Under the pieces are notes generated by a model, which did not search any database, had not been told where the DNA came from, and worked only from the letters and a program-made list of their open reading frames with translations. Positions 18,323 to 28,234 of a stretch of DNA of 64,000 bases are shown here, piece after piece. Position 1 is the first letter of the stretch; every line of letters begins with the position of its first letter. This stretch comes from Pseudomonas hormoni (GTDB taxonomy: Bacteria; Pseudomonadota; Gammaproteobacteria; Pseudomonadales; Pseudomonadaceae): positions 5,955,001-6,019,000 of the forward strand of contig NZ_CP075566.1 of NCBI RefSeq assembly GCF_018502625.1, given 5' to 3'. The position numbers and the translations under genes were made by a program.

Positions 18323-19210
18323 TCAAGAGCCGGTTGGCGATTTCTGATAGATCGCAAAACAGGCTTCCGCCAGCGCCGACCGCGGCGCGCTGCGACGCAT
18401 GATCAGCCCCAGTTGGCCGAGGGTCTGCGCGTTTTCGATCGGATGTAAACGCAGATGATCGGTCAGGTTTTCCAGGCCACCGTCCAGCGGCATCACGGCG
18501 CAACACAAACCACCGTGCACAGCTTGTAACAGTTGATGCACGGCATCGGTTTGCAACAGCGGCTGCGGGGTGAGGCCGCGGCTGTGGAAATTGTGGTCGA
18601 TGGACTGGCGGAAATGCATGCCGCTGGTGAGCATGCCCAGCGGCAGTTCGATCAGCGACTCCCAGCTCAGCGGCGCCTCACCGAACGTGAAGAAGCGCTG
18701 ATCGTAGAGCAGACCCATGCGGGTTTCGCTGAAGGTCAGGGAATCGAAGCGTTCGGTGTCCAAACGCTCGAGGTACGACACGCCGAGGTCCAGGCGATTG
18801 TTCGCCAGTTGTTCGAGGATCTGCTCGGAGCTCAATGCAGAGAGTTCGAAACGCAGGTTCGGGTGTTCGGTATGCAGCCGTTGAAGCAGGGGCAGCGGAT
18901 CGAAACTCGACAATGGCACCACGCCCAGGCGCAGCGTACCCACCAGGTTGCCGCGACAGGCAGCGGCCTCCGCCTGCAAACCGTCACAGGCCGCCAGCAC
19001 GGTGCGCGCCCAGGCCAGCACCCGCTCACCCGGCGCGGTAAAACCTTCGAAGCGCTGGCCACGGTTGACCAATGGCAACTCCAGTTCTTCTTCGAGGCTG
19101 CGCAGACGCATGGACAAGGTCGGCTGGGTGATGTGACACCGTGCGGCGGCCTGGCCGAAGTGCCGGGTTTCGTCGAGGGCGATGAGGAATTTCAGTTGCT
19201 TGATGTCCAT
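18323..19210 (-). CDS. LysR-family transcriptional regulator
   Basis: 295 aa from ATG 19210 (MDIKQLKFLIALDETRHFG). The N-terminal winged helix (QAAARCHITQPTLSMRLRSL) and LysR substrate-binding domain are of usual length. It is co-oriented with fdhD and may regulate the oxidoreductase; the ligand cannot be told from sequence. The frame extends upstream to 19258 without support. Confidence 0.9.
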   Translation of the reverse strand: MDIKQLKFLIALDETRHFGQAAARCHITQPTLSMRLRSLEEELELPLVNRGQRFEGFTAPGERVLAWARTVLAACDGLQAEAAACRGNLVGTLRLGVVPLSSFDPLPLLQRLHTEHPNLRFELSALSSEQILEQLANNRLDLGVSYLERLDTERFDSLTFSETRMGLLYDQRFFTFGEAPLSWESLIELPLGMLTSGMHFRQSIDHNFHSRGLTPQPLLQTDAVHQLLQAVHGGLCCAVMPLDGGLENLTDHLRLHPIENAQTLGQLGLIMRRSAPRSALAEACFAIYQKSPTGS

Positions 19211-19346
19211 CTTCGCTCCAGGGCGCGGGAAGGTCGGGATTCTAGCGCCTGGGGGCAAGCGGCGTCATTGGTCGGGTGGGAACCGAGGGTTGCAACGTTG
19301 GTCTAGGCTTTTGCGTCTGGAACCCAAAACCCAAGGAGAGTGCACC

Positions 19347-19787
19347 ATGAGTATTTTTAGCTTTGTGAAAGAAGCAGGCGAAAAGCTTATCGACCTGCTG
19401 ACGCCCGGCAACGCCAATGCCAGCGAGCAGTTAAAGGAGCACATCAGCAAGGTCGGCCTGGGAAACCCGAATGTGCAGGCGACAGTGGATGGCGACAAGG
19501 TCACGGTGACCGGTGAAGTGGCGAGCCAGGAAGAGAAGGAAAAGATCCTGCTGGCGGTGGGCAATATCGCCGGGGTCGGTAGCGTGGATGACCAGATTAC
19601 GGTAACCGGGCCGGTGGTGAAGGCTGCAACCTTTGTCACGGTTGTGAAGGGCGACACCCTCAGTGCGATTTCCTTGCGCGTGTATGGCGATGCCAACAAG
19701 TATCAAAAAATCTTCGAGGCCAATAAGCCGATGCTCAAGGATGTGAACAAGATTTATCCGGGGCAGTCGTTGCGGATTCCTGAGTAA
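19347..19787 (+). CDS. BON-LysM protein (Kbp/YgaU-like)
   Basis: 146 aa, ATG 19347 after AAGGAGAG. A BON domain (about residues 25-88) is followed by a C-terminal LysM domain (VVKGDTLSAISLRVYGD, about 97-145). This is the architecture and size of E. coli Kbp (YgaU), a potassium-binding, osmotic-stress protein. No signal peptide. Divergent from the LysR gene. Confidence 0.92.
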   Translation: MSIFSFVKEAGEKLIDLLTPGNANASEQLKEHISKVGLGNPNVQATVDGDKVTVTGEVASQEEKEKILLAVGNIAGVGSVDDQITVTGPVVKAATFVTVVKGDTLSAISLRVYGDANKYQKIFEANKPMLKDVNKIYPGQSLRIPE

Positions 19788-19798
19788 CACATAAAAAC

Positions 19799-19928
19799 TG
19801 TGGCGAGGGAGCTTGCTCCCGCTCGGCCGCGCAGCAGCCGCATTCTGGCCCAATGCAATTCTCTGAAGGAGACTTCAGCCAGATTGGGAGCGCTTCGCAC
19901 TCCAGCGGGAGCAAGCTCCCTCGCCACA
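19799..19928. repeat. REP inverted pair (family A)
   Basis: Two inverted family-A units directly after the BON-LysM stop and abutting the end of the convergent HAD gene. The spacer is partly palindromic itself. Confidence 0.88.
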
Positions 19929-19932
19929 AGTC

Positions 19933-20595
19933 TCAAAGCCCGGCAATCAACTCTCGATAATCGACCACCGCCGCAAACTCCGCCGTATCCTTCGGCCCCT
20001 TGCGACTGTCCGGCTCTCTCACCGCCAATAAATGCGTAACACCGAAATCCCGCGCACTGCGCAGGATCGGCAACGTATCGTCGATAAACAGGCTGCGCGC
20101 CGGATCGAAGCCGATGTCCGCCTGCAATGCCTCCCAAAACTGCGGATTCTCTTTGGGAAAGCCGTAATCGTGAGAGCTGATCAACCGCTCGAAGTACGGT
20201 GCCAGTTCAATTCGTTCCAGTTTCAGAGACAGCGAGTCACGGTGCGCATTGGTGATCATCACCACACGTTTGCCGGCCTTCCTGATGGCCTCCAGAAACG
20301 TATCCGCATCCGGGCGCAAAGCGATCAGGTGGGCGGTTTCCAGTTTCAGCTCGCGCACCGGCAGCTTCAGCTCTGCGCTCCAGAAATCCAGGCAATACCA
20401 CTGCAACTGACCGGCGTTACGCTCGAACAGTGGCTGCAATTCCATCTCGGCCATGGCCCGGCTCACCCCGTGCAACTCGGCATAACGCTGGGGCAAATGC
20501 TCCAGCCAGAAATGATTGTCGAAGTGCAGGTCCAGCAGCGTGCCGTCCATGTCCAGCAGAACGGTGTCGATGTCGCGCCACGGCAGCAGTGACAT
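19933..20595 (-). CDS. yrfG: HAD-family GMP/IMP nucleotidase (YrfG-like)
   Basis: 220 aa HAD hydrolase. Motif I LLDMDGTLLDLHFDNHFW, motif II ITNAH, and motif IV FIDDTLPIL are visible, matching YrfG, a GMP/IMP 5'-nucleotidase often encoded beside nudE, as here (divergent). ATG 20595 starts in the small intergenic gap shared with nudE. Confidence 0.88.
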   Translation of the reverse strand: MSLLPWRDIDTVLLDMDGTLLDLHFDNHFWLEHLPQRYAELHGVSRAMAEMELQPLFERNAGQLQWYCLDFWSAELKLPVRELKLETAHLIALRPDADTFLEAIRKAGKRVVMITNAHRDSLSLKLERIELAPYFERLISSHDYGFPKENPQFWEALQADIGFDPARSLFIDDTLPILRSARDFGVTHLLAVREPDSRKGPKDTAEFAAVVDYRELIAGL

Positions 20596-20682
20596 AAAAA
20601 CTCTCCAACGGTAAAAAAATATCCGAGGTCAACAATCAGGATAGGCCGGGTATAGTAACGCGTTCACGCCAAGGAGCTTTTC

Positions 20683-21249
20683 ATGCGCCAGAAACCCACC
20701 ATCCTCGCCCGCGAGATTGTCGCCACCAGCCGTTTATTCTGCGTCGAAGAGCTGAAACTGCGCTTTTCCAATGGCGTGGAGCGCACTTATGAGCGACTGG
20801 TCGGCAAGGGCGCCGGGTATGGCGCGGTGATGATCGTGGCGATGATCGATTCGGACCACGCGGTGCTGGTCGAGGAATATTGCGGCGGCACCGATGAATA
20901 CGAGCTGTCGCTGCCCAAAGGCTTGATCGAACCGGGTGAAGACGTGCTGGCGGCGGCGGAGCGTGAGCTCAAGGAAGAAGCCGGGTATGGCGCGCGACAG
21001 CTGGAGCATCTGACCGAGTTGTCCCTGTCGCCCGGTTACATGAGCCAGAAAATCCAGGTGGTGCTCGCCACCGACCTGTACGAAGAACGACTTGAAGGCG
21101 ACGAGCCCGAGCCGATGGGCGTGGACAAGATCAATCTGCGTGAACTGTCCGGCCTGGCCCAGAACCCGCGATTCACCGAGGGCCGTGCCTTGGCGGCGTT
21201 GTACCTGGCCCGTGATCTACTGACTCAGCGTGGGGTGTTTTTGCCATGA
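20683..21249 (+). CDS. nudE: ADP compounds hydrolase NudE
   Basis: 188-aa Nudix hydrolase acting on ADP-ribose, Ap3A and NADH. The Nudix box GLIEPGEDVLAAAEREL then KEEAGYG is complete. AAGGAGC precedes ATG 20683. Overlaps cysQ by 4 nt, so the pair is an operon. Confidence 0.94.
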   Translation: MRQKPTILAREIVATSRLFCVEELKLRFSNGVERTYERLVGKGAGYGAVMIVAMIDSDHAVLVEEYCGGTDEYELSLPKGLIEPGEDVLAAAERELKEEAGYGARQLEHLTELSLSPGYMSQKIQVVLATDLYEERLEGDEPEPMGVDKINLRELSGLAQNPRFTEGRALAALYLARDLLTQRGVFLP

Positions 21250-22073
21250 ATTTTCCGCATCCATTGATGGCGCCGGTGGTTGAGCTGGCATTGAAGGCTG
21301 GCGACGCGATCCTGCCGTTCTGGCGTACAGGTACGGCCGTGACCGCCAAGGCCGACGATTCGCCGGTCACCGCGGCCGATCTCGCCGCTCATCATCTGAT
21401 TCTGGCCGGGCTGACGGCGCTTGATCCGAGCATTCCGGTGCTGTCCGAAGAGGACGCCAACATCCCGCAGAGCGTGCGTGCCGGCTGGCAGCGCTGGTGG
21501 CTGGTCGATCCGCTGGACGGGACCAAGGAATTCATTTCGGGCAGCGAAGAGTTCACCGTCAACATCGCGCTGATCGAGCAAGGTCGCGTGGTGTTCGGTG
21601 TGGTGTCGATGCCGACCAACGGGCGCTTCTATGTCGGCGGTGCAGGGCTGGGCGCGTGGCGTGGTGATCAAGAAGCCGAGCCGTTGCCGATTCAGGTTCG
21701 CACCGTGCCCGCCCCGGGTGAGGCTTTCACGGTCGTCGCCAGTCGTCGGCATTCGAGCCCCGAGCAAGAACGCTTGCTGGCCGGACTTAGCGACAGCCTC
21801 GGTGAGTTGCAATTGGCCAATATCGGCAGTTCGCTGAAATTTTGCCTGCTGGCGGAAGGCGCGGCCGATTGTTATCCGCGCCTGGCACCGACTTCGCAGT
21901 GGGATACGGCGGCGGCCCAAGGTGTGCTGGAAGGAGCAGGCGGTGAGGTGCTGGAGCTGAGCGGTGTGCCGTTCAGCTATCCAGCGCGGGAGTCTCTGCG
22001 GAACGAATTTTTCCTGGCACTGCCAGCGAAAGCGGCCTGGCGGGAAAAACTGCTGGCGTTGGCGCGTTCCTGA
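21246..22073 (+). CDS. cysQ: 3'(2'),5'-bisphosphate nucleotidase CysQ
   Basis: 275 aa. Removes the 3'-phosphate of PAP from sulfate assimilation. The lithium-sensitive phosphatase metal site is visible: LSEEDAN, VDPLDGTKEFISG and a later WDTAAAQGVLEGAGG. Coupled to nudE by a 4-nt overlap. Confidence 0.94.
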   Translation: MNFPHPLMAPVVELALKAGDAILPFWRTGTAVTAKADDSPVTAADLAAHHLILAGLTALDPSIPVLSEEDANIPQSVRAGWQRWWLVDPLDGTKEFISGSEEFTVNIALIEQGRVVFGVVSMPTNGRFYVGGAGLGAWRGDQEAEPLPIQVRTVPAPGEAFTVVASRRHSSPEQERLLAGLSDSLGELQLANIGSSLKFCLLAEGAADCYPRLAPTSQWDTAAAQGVLEGAGGEVLELSGVPFSYPARESLRNEFFLALPAKAAWREKLLALARS

Positions 22074-22088
22074 TCTGCACAAATACCT

Positions 22089-22220
22089 TGTGGCGAGGGA
22101 GCTTGCTCCCGTTGGGTCGCGAAGCGGCCCTAAACCGGCCACCGCGCTGTATCAGCTAAAATCCTGTTGCCTGATTTGCGGCTGCTGCGCAGCCGAGCGA
22201 GAGCAAGCTCCCTCGCCACA
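22089..22220. repeat. REP inverted pair (family A)
   Basis: Two inverted family-A units, with one substitution in the right unit, between the convergent cysQ and thioesterase genes. Confidence 0.88.
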
Positions 22221-22242
22221 GGTGTTGTATCGATCCTGACGT

Positions 22243-22698
22243 TCACCGGTGCAGCACGTACTGCCCGGTAAACGTCACCGCATCCTCCTCGCTATCGGCA
22301 TTCACAATCCGCGAATGCAACGTCAACCGCGCCCGTCCATAACGCTGATACATCGCCAAAAATTTCTTCCACACCGCCGCACTCGGCGCCTGGCAAATCG
22401 CTGTCGCGTCCATGGTCACCGGCAGCGGATAGCTGATGTGCCCTTCGTGAATCACGATGTGCCCGTCTTCAATCCCTTCCTCGCGCAACCGCAAATGCAG
22501 CCAGCCCCAACCCGCCAGCACCGCGCCGCAATACAGGCTGCCGCCGAACATGGTGCTCTTGTGGTTGACGTTGGCTTCCAGCGGCAGATACAGGCGCAAT
22601 TGCTGGTCATGCCAGTCGAGCACTTTGACGCCCATGGCCTGCGTCAGGGGAATGTCGCGGTGAAGGACTGATTCCAGGTGACGACTGTCGCGGTTCAT
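22243..22698 (-). CDS. Thioesterase-fold protein, YiiD C-terminal-like
   Basis: 151 aa from ATG 22698 after AAGGGTCC. Hotdog-fold signature around LEANVNHKSTMFGGSLYCGAVLAGWGW, as in the thioesterase domain of YiiD. The substrate is unknown. The frame could start earlier (22758), but that would overlap dctD. It lies 25 nt after dctD and may be its last operon member. Confidence 0.78.
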   Translation of the reverse strand: MNRDSRHLESVLHRDIPLTQAMGVKVLDWHDQQLRLYLPLEANVNHKSTMFGGSLYCGAVLAGWGWLHLRLREEGIEDGHIVIHEGHISYPLPVTMDATAICQAPSAAVWKKFLAMYQRYGRARLTLHSRIVNADSEEDAVTFTGQYVLHR

Positions 22699-22723
22699 TA
22701 ACGGACCCTTTTCAAGTGATGAC

Positions 22724-24109
22724 TCAATCGAGTTCATCGGCAGCGTGATGGTCGGCAAAATTCAGCCCGTGCTTGCGCAGTTTGTCGTGCAAGGTCTTGC
22801 GCGGAATGCCGAGGGCTTCGGCGAGGCTGCGGACCGAGCTGTGAGAGCGCGCCAGTTCGGCGGCAATCAACGATTTCTCGAAGTTTTCCACCTGCTCGCT
22901 CAACCCGCCGCTGACCGCTTCAACCGTTGAGCCCACCGCGCCATCCGGTGCGCTATTGTCCAGCGCCAGTTCCAGGCCCAGGGCAAAACGTTCGGCGGCA
23001 TTCTGCAATTCCCGCACGTTACCCGGCCAGGTGTGACGCAGCAGCAACGCTCGTTGTCCCGGTTGCAGTTCGTGGGGCGGCAAACCATGGCGAGCACTGG
23101 CTTCATCGGCAAAATGCTGGAACAGCATCAACGCGTCTTCGCCACGCTCGCGCAGCGGTGGAATGCGCAGCGGCGCGACGTTGAGACGGTAATACAAGTC
23201 GGCACGGAAGCGCCCCTGATCGGCGGACTGGCGCAGGTCCTCCTTGGTCGCGGCGATGATGCGGATGTCCAGCGGGATCAGCTGATTGCCACCCAGACGC
23301 TCGACCACCCGCTCTTGCAGCAAGCGCAGCAACTTCACCTGCACGTCCAGGCTCATGCTTTCGATTTCATCGAGGAACAGCGTGCCGCCATTGGCAAATT
23401 CGAACTTGCCGATGCGGCGCTTTTGCGCGCCGGTAAAGGCGCCCGGCTCGTGGCCGAACAGTTCGCTTTCCACCACCGACTCGGCCAGGGCACCGGCGTT
23501 GATCGCCACGAACGGGCCGTTACGTCGACTCGACAAATCATGCAGCGCCCGGGCCACGACCTCTTTACCGGCACCGGTTTCGCCGAGGATCAGCACGTCG
23601 GCCTTGGTCGCCGCCAATGCGCCGATCTGCTCGCGCAGGCGCAACATTGGCGCCGATTGCCCGACCAGTCTTGTGCTCAGTTCATTGCGGTCGCTCAGGG
23701 CCAGACGCAGGCTGCGGTTATCCAGCACCAACCGGCGCAAGGCCAATGCACGGCGCACGCTGTCGAGCAGGGCATCGCTGGCGAAGGGTTTTTCCAGAAA
23801 GTCATAAGCGCCGGTGCGCATCGCTTGCACTGCCAGCGGCACGTCGCCGTGACCGGTGATCAGCAGCACTGGCAGCTCGGGGTCTTGCGCGTGCAGTTCG
23901 GTCAGCAACTCAAGACCGTCCATACCCGGCATGCGGATGTCGCTGACCACCACCCCCGGCCAGTCGCGCTCCAGTTGCCCGGCCACGCCTTTGGCTTCGG
24001 CGAGCGGCAGGATTTTCAGGCCCGCCAGGTCCAGTGTCTGGCTCAGGGCCTGACGCAGATGGGGATCGTCGTCGATCAGCACGACCTGGATGCGGTTGTC
24101 GATGGTCAT
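22724..24109 (-). CDS. dctD: C4-dicarboxylate response regulator DctD (sigma-54 activator)
   Basis: 461 aa. Receiver domain with phospho-acceptor Asp57 (VVVSDIRMPGMDG), AAA+ domain with Walker A GETGAGKE and the sigma-54 contact loop GAFTGA, and a Fis-type HTH at the C-terminus (SLAEALGIPRKTLHDKLRKHG). It pairs with the coupled DctB kinase and should activate dicarboxylate transporters such as dctA, which is not in this window. Overlaps dctB by 4 nt. Confidence 0.92.
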   Translation of the reverse strand: MTIDNRIQVVLIDDDPHLRQALSQTLDLAGLKILPLAEAKGVAGQLERDWPGVVVSDIRMPGMDGLELLTELHAQDPELPVLLITGHGDVPLAVQAMRTGAYDFLEKPFASDALLDSVRRALALRRLVLDNRSLRLALSDRNELSTRLVGQSAPMLRLREQIGALAATKADVLILGETGAGKEVVARALHDLSSRRNGPFVAINAGALAESVVESELFGHEPGAFTGAQKRRIGKFEFANGGTLFLDEIESMSLDVQVKLLRLLQERVVERLGGNQLIPLDIRIIAATKEDLRQSADQGRFRADLYYRLNVAPLRIPPLRERGEDALMLFQHFADEASARHGLPPHELQPGQRALLLRHTWPGNVRELQNAAERFALGLELALDNSAPDGAVGSTVEAVSGGLSEQVENFEKSLIAAELARSHSSVRSLAEALGIPRKTLHDKLRKHGLNFADHHAADELD

Positions 24110-25920
24110 GCACTTCGGTCCTCGGACGGTTGCAGGCTCACGCCCGGTGCGCCTGCGCGCAGTTTCAGGGTAATCAGGGCGCCGCCTTCCTTGTGGTTGG
24201 CGAACGACAGTTCACCCCCGAAGGCGCGCATCAGGGTCTCGCAAATCGCCAGCCCCAGACCCAGCCCCTGCGTGCGGGTCTTGGTGGTGTAGAAGGGCTC
24301 GCTGGCGCGGCCAAGGGCTTCCATGCAAAAGCCGGGGCCGTTGTCGCGAATGTACAGATTGACGCCATCGGCGGTGGATTGGGCACTCAACCAGAGTTTA
24401 CGCGGCGGGCCTTTTTCCGTCAGCGCGTCCAGCGCGTTGGCCAGCAGGTTGCCGAGCACCTGGCGCAAACGGGTTTCCCCGGCCTCGACCCACAGCGTGG
24501 CGGCCGGCAAGTCGCGGATCAGCTCGACCTCCATGCTCCGCCGGCGCTTGGCCAACAGCGCCAGCGCGTCATCCAGCGCCGGTTGCAGTGCGACACTTTC
24601 CGGCGCGTGGCGATCACGCCGGGCAAAGGCGCGCAGGTGCGCAATGATCGAGGCCATGCGCCCGGTCAGTTCGCTGATCAGCTTGAGGTTGCCGCGCGCA
24701 TCGTCCGTGCGCTGATGATCGAGCAGCACTTCGGCGTTTTCCGCGTAACTGCGGATCGCCGCCAGCGGCTGATTGAGTTCGTGGCTGATGCTCGCCGACA
24801 TGGTCCCAAGCGCCGACAGCTTGCCGGCCTGCACCAGATCATCCTGGGCGCGCACCAGATCTTGCTGGGCATTTTCGCGCTCCAGGACTTCCTGTTTCAG
24901 CCGACGGTTGAGGCCTTCGAGGTCGCTGGTGCGCTCGGCGACGCGGCCTTCCAGTTCCCGACGGGCCTTGGCTTCGAAGGCGATTCGTTCGAGGTAGTGA
25001 CGGCGGCGTTGCATCATCAGACCAAGCAACAGCATCAACACCAGTAGCGTCGCGCCGCCGATGGCAACCACCGTGCGCACGGGGCGGTCGATCAGGGTGC
25101 GCGGCGCAAGGATGCTGACACTCCAGCCGGTTTCGTCGATCTGCCGGGTCTGGGTCAACCACTCGTCCGGATTGAGGTTCAGCGGTTTGGGTTCGCGGGT
25201 CGGGTAGGGCTGAATCGCGGTGATTGCCTCACGCTCCGCGTCGCCCAACGGACGGGTCGCGCGAAACCGCCATTCGGGCCGCGAGGTGAGAATGACCACG
25301 CCGTTGTGGTCGGTCACCAGCAGTTGTTCCGGGGTTTTACCCCAGAGGCTTTCGGTGTGGTCCAGGTCAACTTTGACCACCAGCACGCCGATGATTTTTT
25401 CGCGATCCCGGACTGCTGCCGCGAAGAAATAGCCGCGTTTGGCCGACGTGGTGCCCAGGCCAAAGAAGCGACCCAGACGCCCGGCCATGGCTTCACTGAA
25501 ATACGGCCGAAAGGCGAAATTGCGCCCGACGAAGCTGTCGTGTTTGTCCCAGTTGGAGGCGGCGAGCGTCTTGCCCGTGGTGTCCATCAGGTACATGACT
25601 TCGGCGCCGGTCTGGGCGCTGATGTTCTTCAGCAGCCGGTTGGCGTTGCCTTGGGTTACGCCGTCGTCCGGTGCTGACAGGTCAGCGCGCAAGGCCGGCA
25701 GGTCGCCAAGAATCTGCGGAAGCACTTCATAGCGATGCAGCGTGCCCAGCAGGTTGGCGACGTACAGGTCGAGGGTTTGACGGTTTTGCCCGGCCAGTTC
25801 GCTGCGGTAATATCGCTCGGCCAGATGCTCCAGCGGCCACAGCAATGGCGCCAGGCACAGCGCAAGCAGGGCCAGGCTGCGCCAGCGGGGTCGGCGGGGA
25901 AGGGTCGAGTTCATGAGCAT
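24106..25920 (-). CDS. dctB: C4-dicarboxylate sensor histidine kinase DctB
   Basis: 604 aa. An N-terminal membrane helix, a large periplasmic double-PAS-like sensor (about residues 45-285), a second membrane helix (about 288-308), a coiled-coil linker, the H-box SASISHELNQPLAAIRSYAEN and HATPase boxes (NLLANALDAL, DNGPGF, GLGLGLAICETLMRAFGG). ATG 25920 or the next ATG at 25914 could be the start. It begins 30 nt after rmlD, so it may be partly cotranscribed with the rml genes. Confidence 0.9.
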   Translation of the reverse strand: MLMNSTLPRRPRWRSLALLALCLAPLLWPLEHLAERYYRSELAGQNRQTLDLYVANLLGTLHRYEVLPQILGDLPALRADLSAPDDGVTQGNANRLLKNISAQTGAEVMYLMDTTGKTLAASNWDKHDSFVGRNFAFRPYFSEAMAGRLGRFFGLGTTSAKRGYFFAAAVRDREKIIGVLVVKVDLDHTESLWGKTPEQLLVTDHNGVVILTSRPEWRFRATRPLGDAEREAITAIQPYPTREPKPLNLNPDEWLTQTRQIDETGWSVSILAPRTLIDRPVRTVVAIGGATLLVLMLLLGLMMQRRRHYLERIAFEAKARRELEGRVAERTSDLEGLNRRLKQEVLERENAQQDLVRAQDDLVQAGKLSALGTMSASISHELNQPLAAIRSYAENAEVLLDHQRTDDARGNLKLISELTGRMASIIAHLRAFARRDRHAPESVALQPALDDALALLAKRRRSMEVELIRDLPAATLWVEAGETRLRQVLGNLLANALDALTEKGPPRKLWLSAQSTADGVNLYIRDNGPGFCMEALGRASEPFYTTKTRTQGLGLGLAICETLMRAFGGELSFANHKEGGALITLKLRAGAPGVSLQPSEDRSA

Positions 25921-25950
25921 CAGGCGCCTGTGGGTACAGGCGCATTATGC

Positions 25951-26820
25951 CTAGGCTTGTCCGGCAAGACACTCGCGCAGCGCGGTTTGCCAGTCAGGCT
26001 GACTGACGCCCCATTCGCGCTGAAGACGAATGCAATCCAGGCGTGAGTTCAGCGGACGGGTGGCGGGTGTCGGGTATTCGCTGGTCGTAATCGGCAGCAG
26101 GTTTGCGCAAGGCTTTCCCTGTTCCCGCAGCGCTTCGCCGATGGCCTGGGCGAAACCGAACCACGAGGTTTCACCCTGCGCGGTCAGGTGATAAGTGCCC
26201 CAGGCGCCGGTCTCGCCTGCCTGCCAGCGTTCGATCAGGGCGAGGGTGCTGTTGGCGATCGTGCCGGCCCAGGTGGGCGCTCCGATCTGGTCGGCGACGA
26301 TGCGCAACTCCGGCTTTTCTTGCAGCAGACGTTGCATGGTCAGCAGGAAATTTCGGCCGTGGGTCGAGTAGACCCAGCTGGTGCGCAAAATCAGATGCTT
26401 GCCCTGTACCGCTGTGATCGCCTGTTCACCGGCCAGTTTGGTCTTGCCGTAAACGCCCAATGGGTGAGGTTCGTCAGCTTCGCTGTAAGGCTCGGTCTTG
26501 CTACCGTCGAACACGTAATCGGTGGAGTAGTGGATCAGCGGAATGCCCAGCGCCAAGGCTTCCTCGGCGAGAATGCCCGGTGCCTGAGCGTTGACGGCGA
26601 AGGCCGCTTGCGGCTCGCTTTCAGCCTGATCGACTGCCGTGTGGGCCGCGGCATTGATGATCAGGTCGGGATGAGCGCGCCGGACCTGCTGGCGGATCTG
26701 TTCCGGTTGAGTCAGGTCGAGCTGATCGCGTCCCGGAACGACCAACTCGCCCAGAGCGCCCAGACGATGCTGCAACTCACGTGAAACCTGGCCCTGCTGG
26801 CCACAGATGAGTATTTTCAT
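25951..26820 (-). CDS. rmlD: dTDP-4-dehydrorhamnose reductase
   Basis: 289 aa. Final step of dTDP-L-rhamnose synthesis. N-terminal GQQGQVSRELQ dinucleotide-binding motif, STDYVFDG, and catalytic Y-x3-K in YGKTKLAGE. Last gene of rmlBACD; overlaps rmlC by 4 nt. Confidence 0.95.
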   Translation of the reverse strand: MKILICGQQGQVSRELQHRLGALGELVVPGRDQLDLTQPEQIRQQVRRAHPDLIINAAAHTAVDQAESEPQAAFAVNAQAPGILAEEALALGIPLIHYSTDYVFDGSKTEPYSEADEPHPLGVYGKTKLAGEQAITAVQGKHLILRTSWVYSTHGRNFLLTMQRLLQEKPELRIVADQIGAPTWAGTIANSTLALIERWQAGETGAWGTYHLTAQGETSWFGFAQAIGEALREQGKPCANLLPITTSEYPTPATRPLNSRLDCIRLQREWGVSQPDWQTALRECLAGQA

Positions 26821-27362
26821 GCAAACAGATCAACTTCTTGCAAGGTTTTGCCGTGCTGATCCCTGGCCGAAAGCTTGGGCGCTTCCTCCAGTTGCCAGTC
26901 GATGGCAAGCGTTGGATCATCCCAGCGGATGCAACATTCGGCGGACGGATTGTAGTAGTCGGTGGTCTTGTAGAGGAACTCGGCGAAGTCACTCAGCACC
27001 ACGAACCCATGGGCAAAACCCTCCGGCACCCAGAGTTGGCGACTGTTTTCTGCGGACAAACGCACTGCCGCCCACTGGCCGAAATTCGGTGAGCTGCGAC
27101 GAACATCCACCGCGACATCGAGCACTTCACCGGCCGTGACGCGCACCAGTTTTCCCTGGGTGTTTTCCAATTGGTAGTGCAGGCCGCGCAGTACGCCTTT
27201 CTGGGAGCGGGAATGGTTGTCCTGAACGAACTGCCTCTTCAGGCCCGTCGCCTCTTCAAACGCCTTTGCGTTGAAGCTCTCGTAGAAAAAGCCGCGCTCG
27301 TCGCCGAAGACCTTGGGTTCAAGGATCAACACTCCGGGCAAAGCGGTTTCAATCACATTCAT
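26817..27362 (-). CDS. rmlC: dTDP-4-dehydrorhamnose 3,5-epimerase
   Basis: 181-aa cupin epimerase. Conserved GVLRGLHYQ with the catalytic His, [16 protein letters not shown], and [10 protein letters not shown]. Overlaps rmlA and rmlD by 4 nt on either side. Confidence 0.96.
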   Translation of the reverse strand: MNVIETALPGVLILEPKVFGDERGFFYESFNAKAFEEATGLKRQFVQDNHSRSQKGVLRGLHYQLENTQGKLVRVTAGEVLDVAVDVRRSSPNFGQWAAVRLSAENSRQLWVPEGFAHGFVVLSDFAEFLYKTTDYYNPSAECCIRWDDPTLAIDWQLEEAPKLSARDQHGKTLQEVDLFA

Positions 27363-28234
27363 TGTCCACCCTCAGCCAGCTTGTAAAGGTACTGACCATA
27401 ACCGGTCTTGCCAAAATACTTGGCGCGCTCGAGCAAATGCTCGCGGTCGATCCAGCCTTTTTCGTAAGCGATTTCTTCGAGGCAGGCCACTTTCAGCCCT
27501 TGGCGATGCTCGATGGTCTGCACGTATTGGGACGCTTCGAGCAGGCTGTCGTGAGTGCCGGTATCCAGCCAGGCGAAACCGCGACCGAAGCGCTCGACCT
27601 GCAGATCGCCGCGCTTGAGGTAGGCATTGTTGACGTCGGTGATCTCCAGTTCACCGCGCGGTGAAGGCTTCACGGCTTTGGCGATCTCGATCACATCGTT
27701 GTCGTAGAAATACAGGCCGGTCACGGCATAGCTGGATTTCGGGGCTTTCGGCTTTTCTTCGATGGACAAGGCACGGCCTTCGTCGTCGAAATCGATCACG
27801 CCGAAGCGCTCCGGGTCTTTGACCCAGTAACCGAACACGGTGGCGCCAGAAGGGCGATTAACAGCGTTATTCAACTGTTCGCTGAAGCGCTGGCCATGGA
27901 AGATGTTGTCGCCAAGGATCAGGCACACCGGATCCTTGCCAATGAATTCCTCGCCAATCAGAAAGGCCTGGGCCAGGCCATCGGGCGAAGGCTGTTCGGC
28001 GTAGCTGAAATGCACACCAAACTGACTGCCATCCCCCAGCAGGTTGCGGTACTGCGGCAGATCCTGCGGAGTGGATATCACCAGGATTTCCTTGATGCCG
28101 GCCAGCATCAGGACCGAGATCGGGTAGTAGATCATCGGTTTGTCGTAGATCGGCAACAGCTGTTTGGACACACCCAGCGTGATCGGGTGCAGACGCGTGC
28201 CTGAACCCCCGGCCAACACAATTCCTTTCATCAT
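27359..28234 (-). CDS. rmlA: Glucose-1-phosphate thymidylyltransferase
   Basis: 291 aa. Makes dTDP-glucose. Nucleotide-binding motif [21 protein letters not shown] at the start, [10 protein letters not shown], and [13 protein letters not shown]. Overlaps neighbours by 4 nt. Confidence 0.97.
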   Translation of the reverse strand: MMKGIVLAGGSGTRLHPITLGVSKQLLPIYDKPMIYYPISVLMLAGIKEILVISTPQDLPQYRNLLGDGSQFGVHFSYAEQPSPDGLAQAFLIGEEFIGKDPVCLILGDNIFHGQRFSEQLNNAVNRPSGATVFGYWVKDPERFGVIDFDDEGRALSIEEKPKAPKSSYAVTGLYFYDNDVIEIAKAVKPSPRGELEITDVNNAYLKRGDLQVERFGRGFAWLDTGTHDSLLEASQYVQTIEHRQGLKVACLEEIAYEKGWIDREHLLERAKYFGKTGYGQYLYKLAEGGQ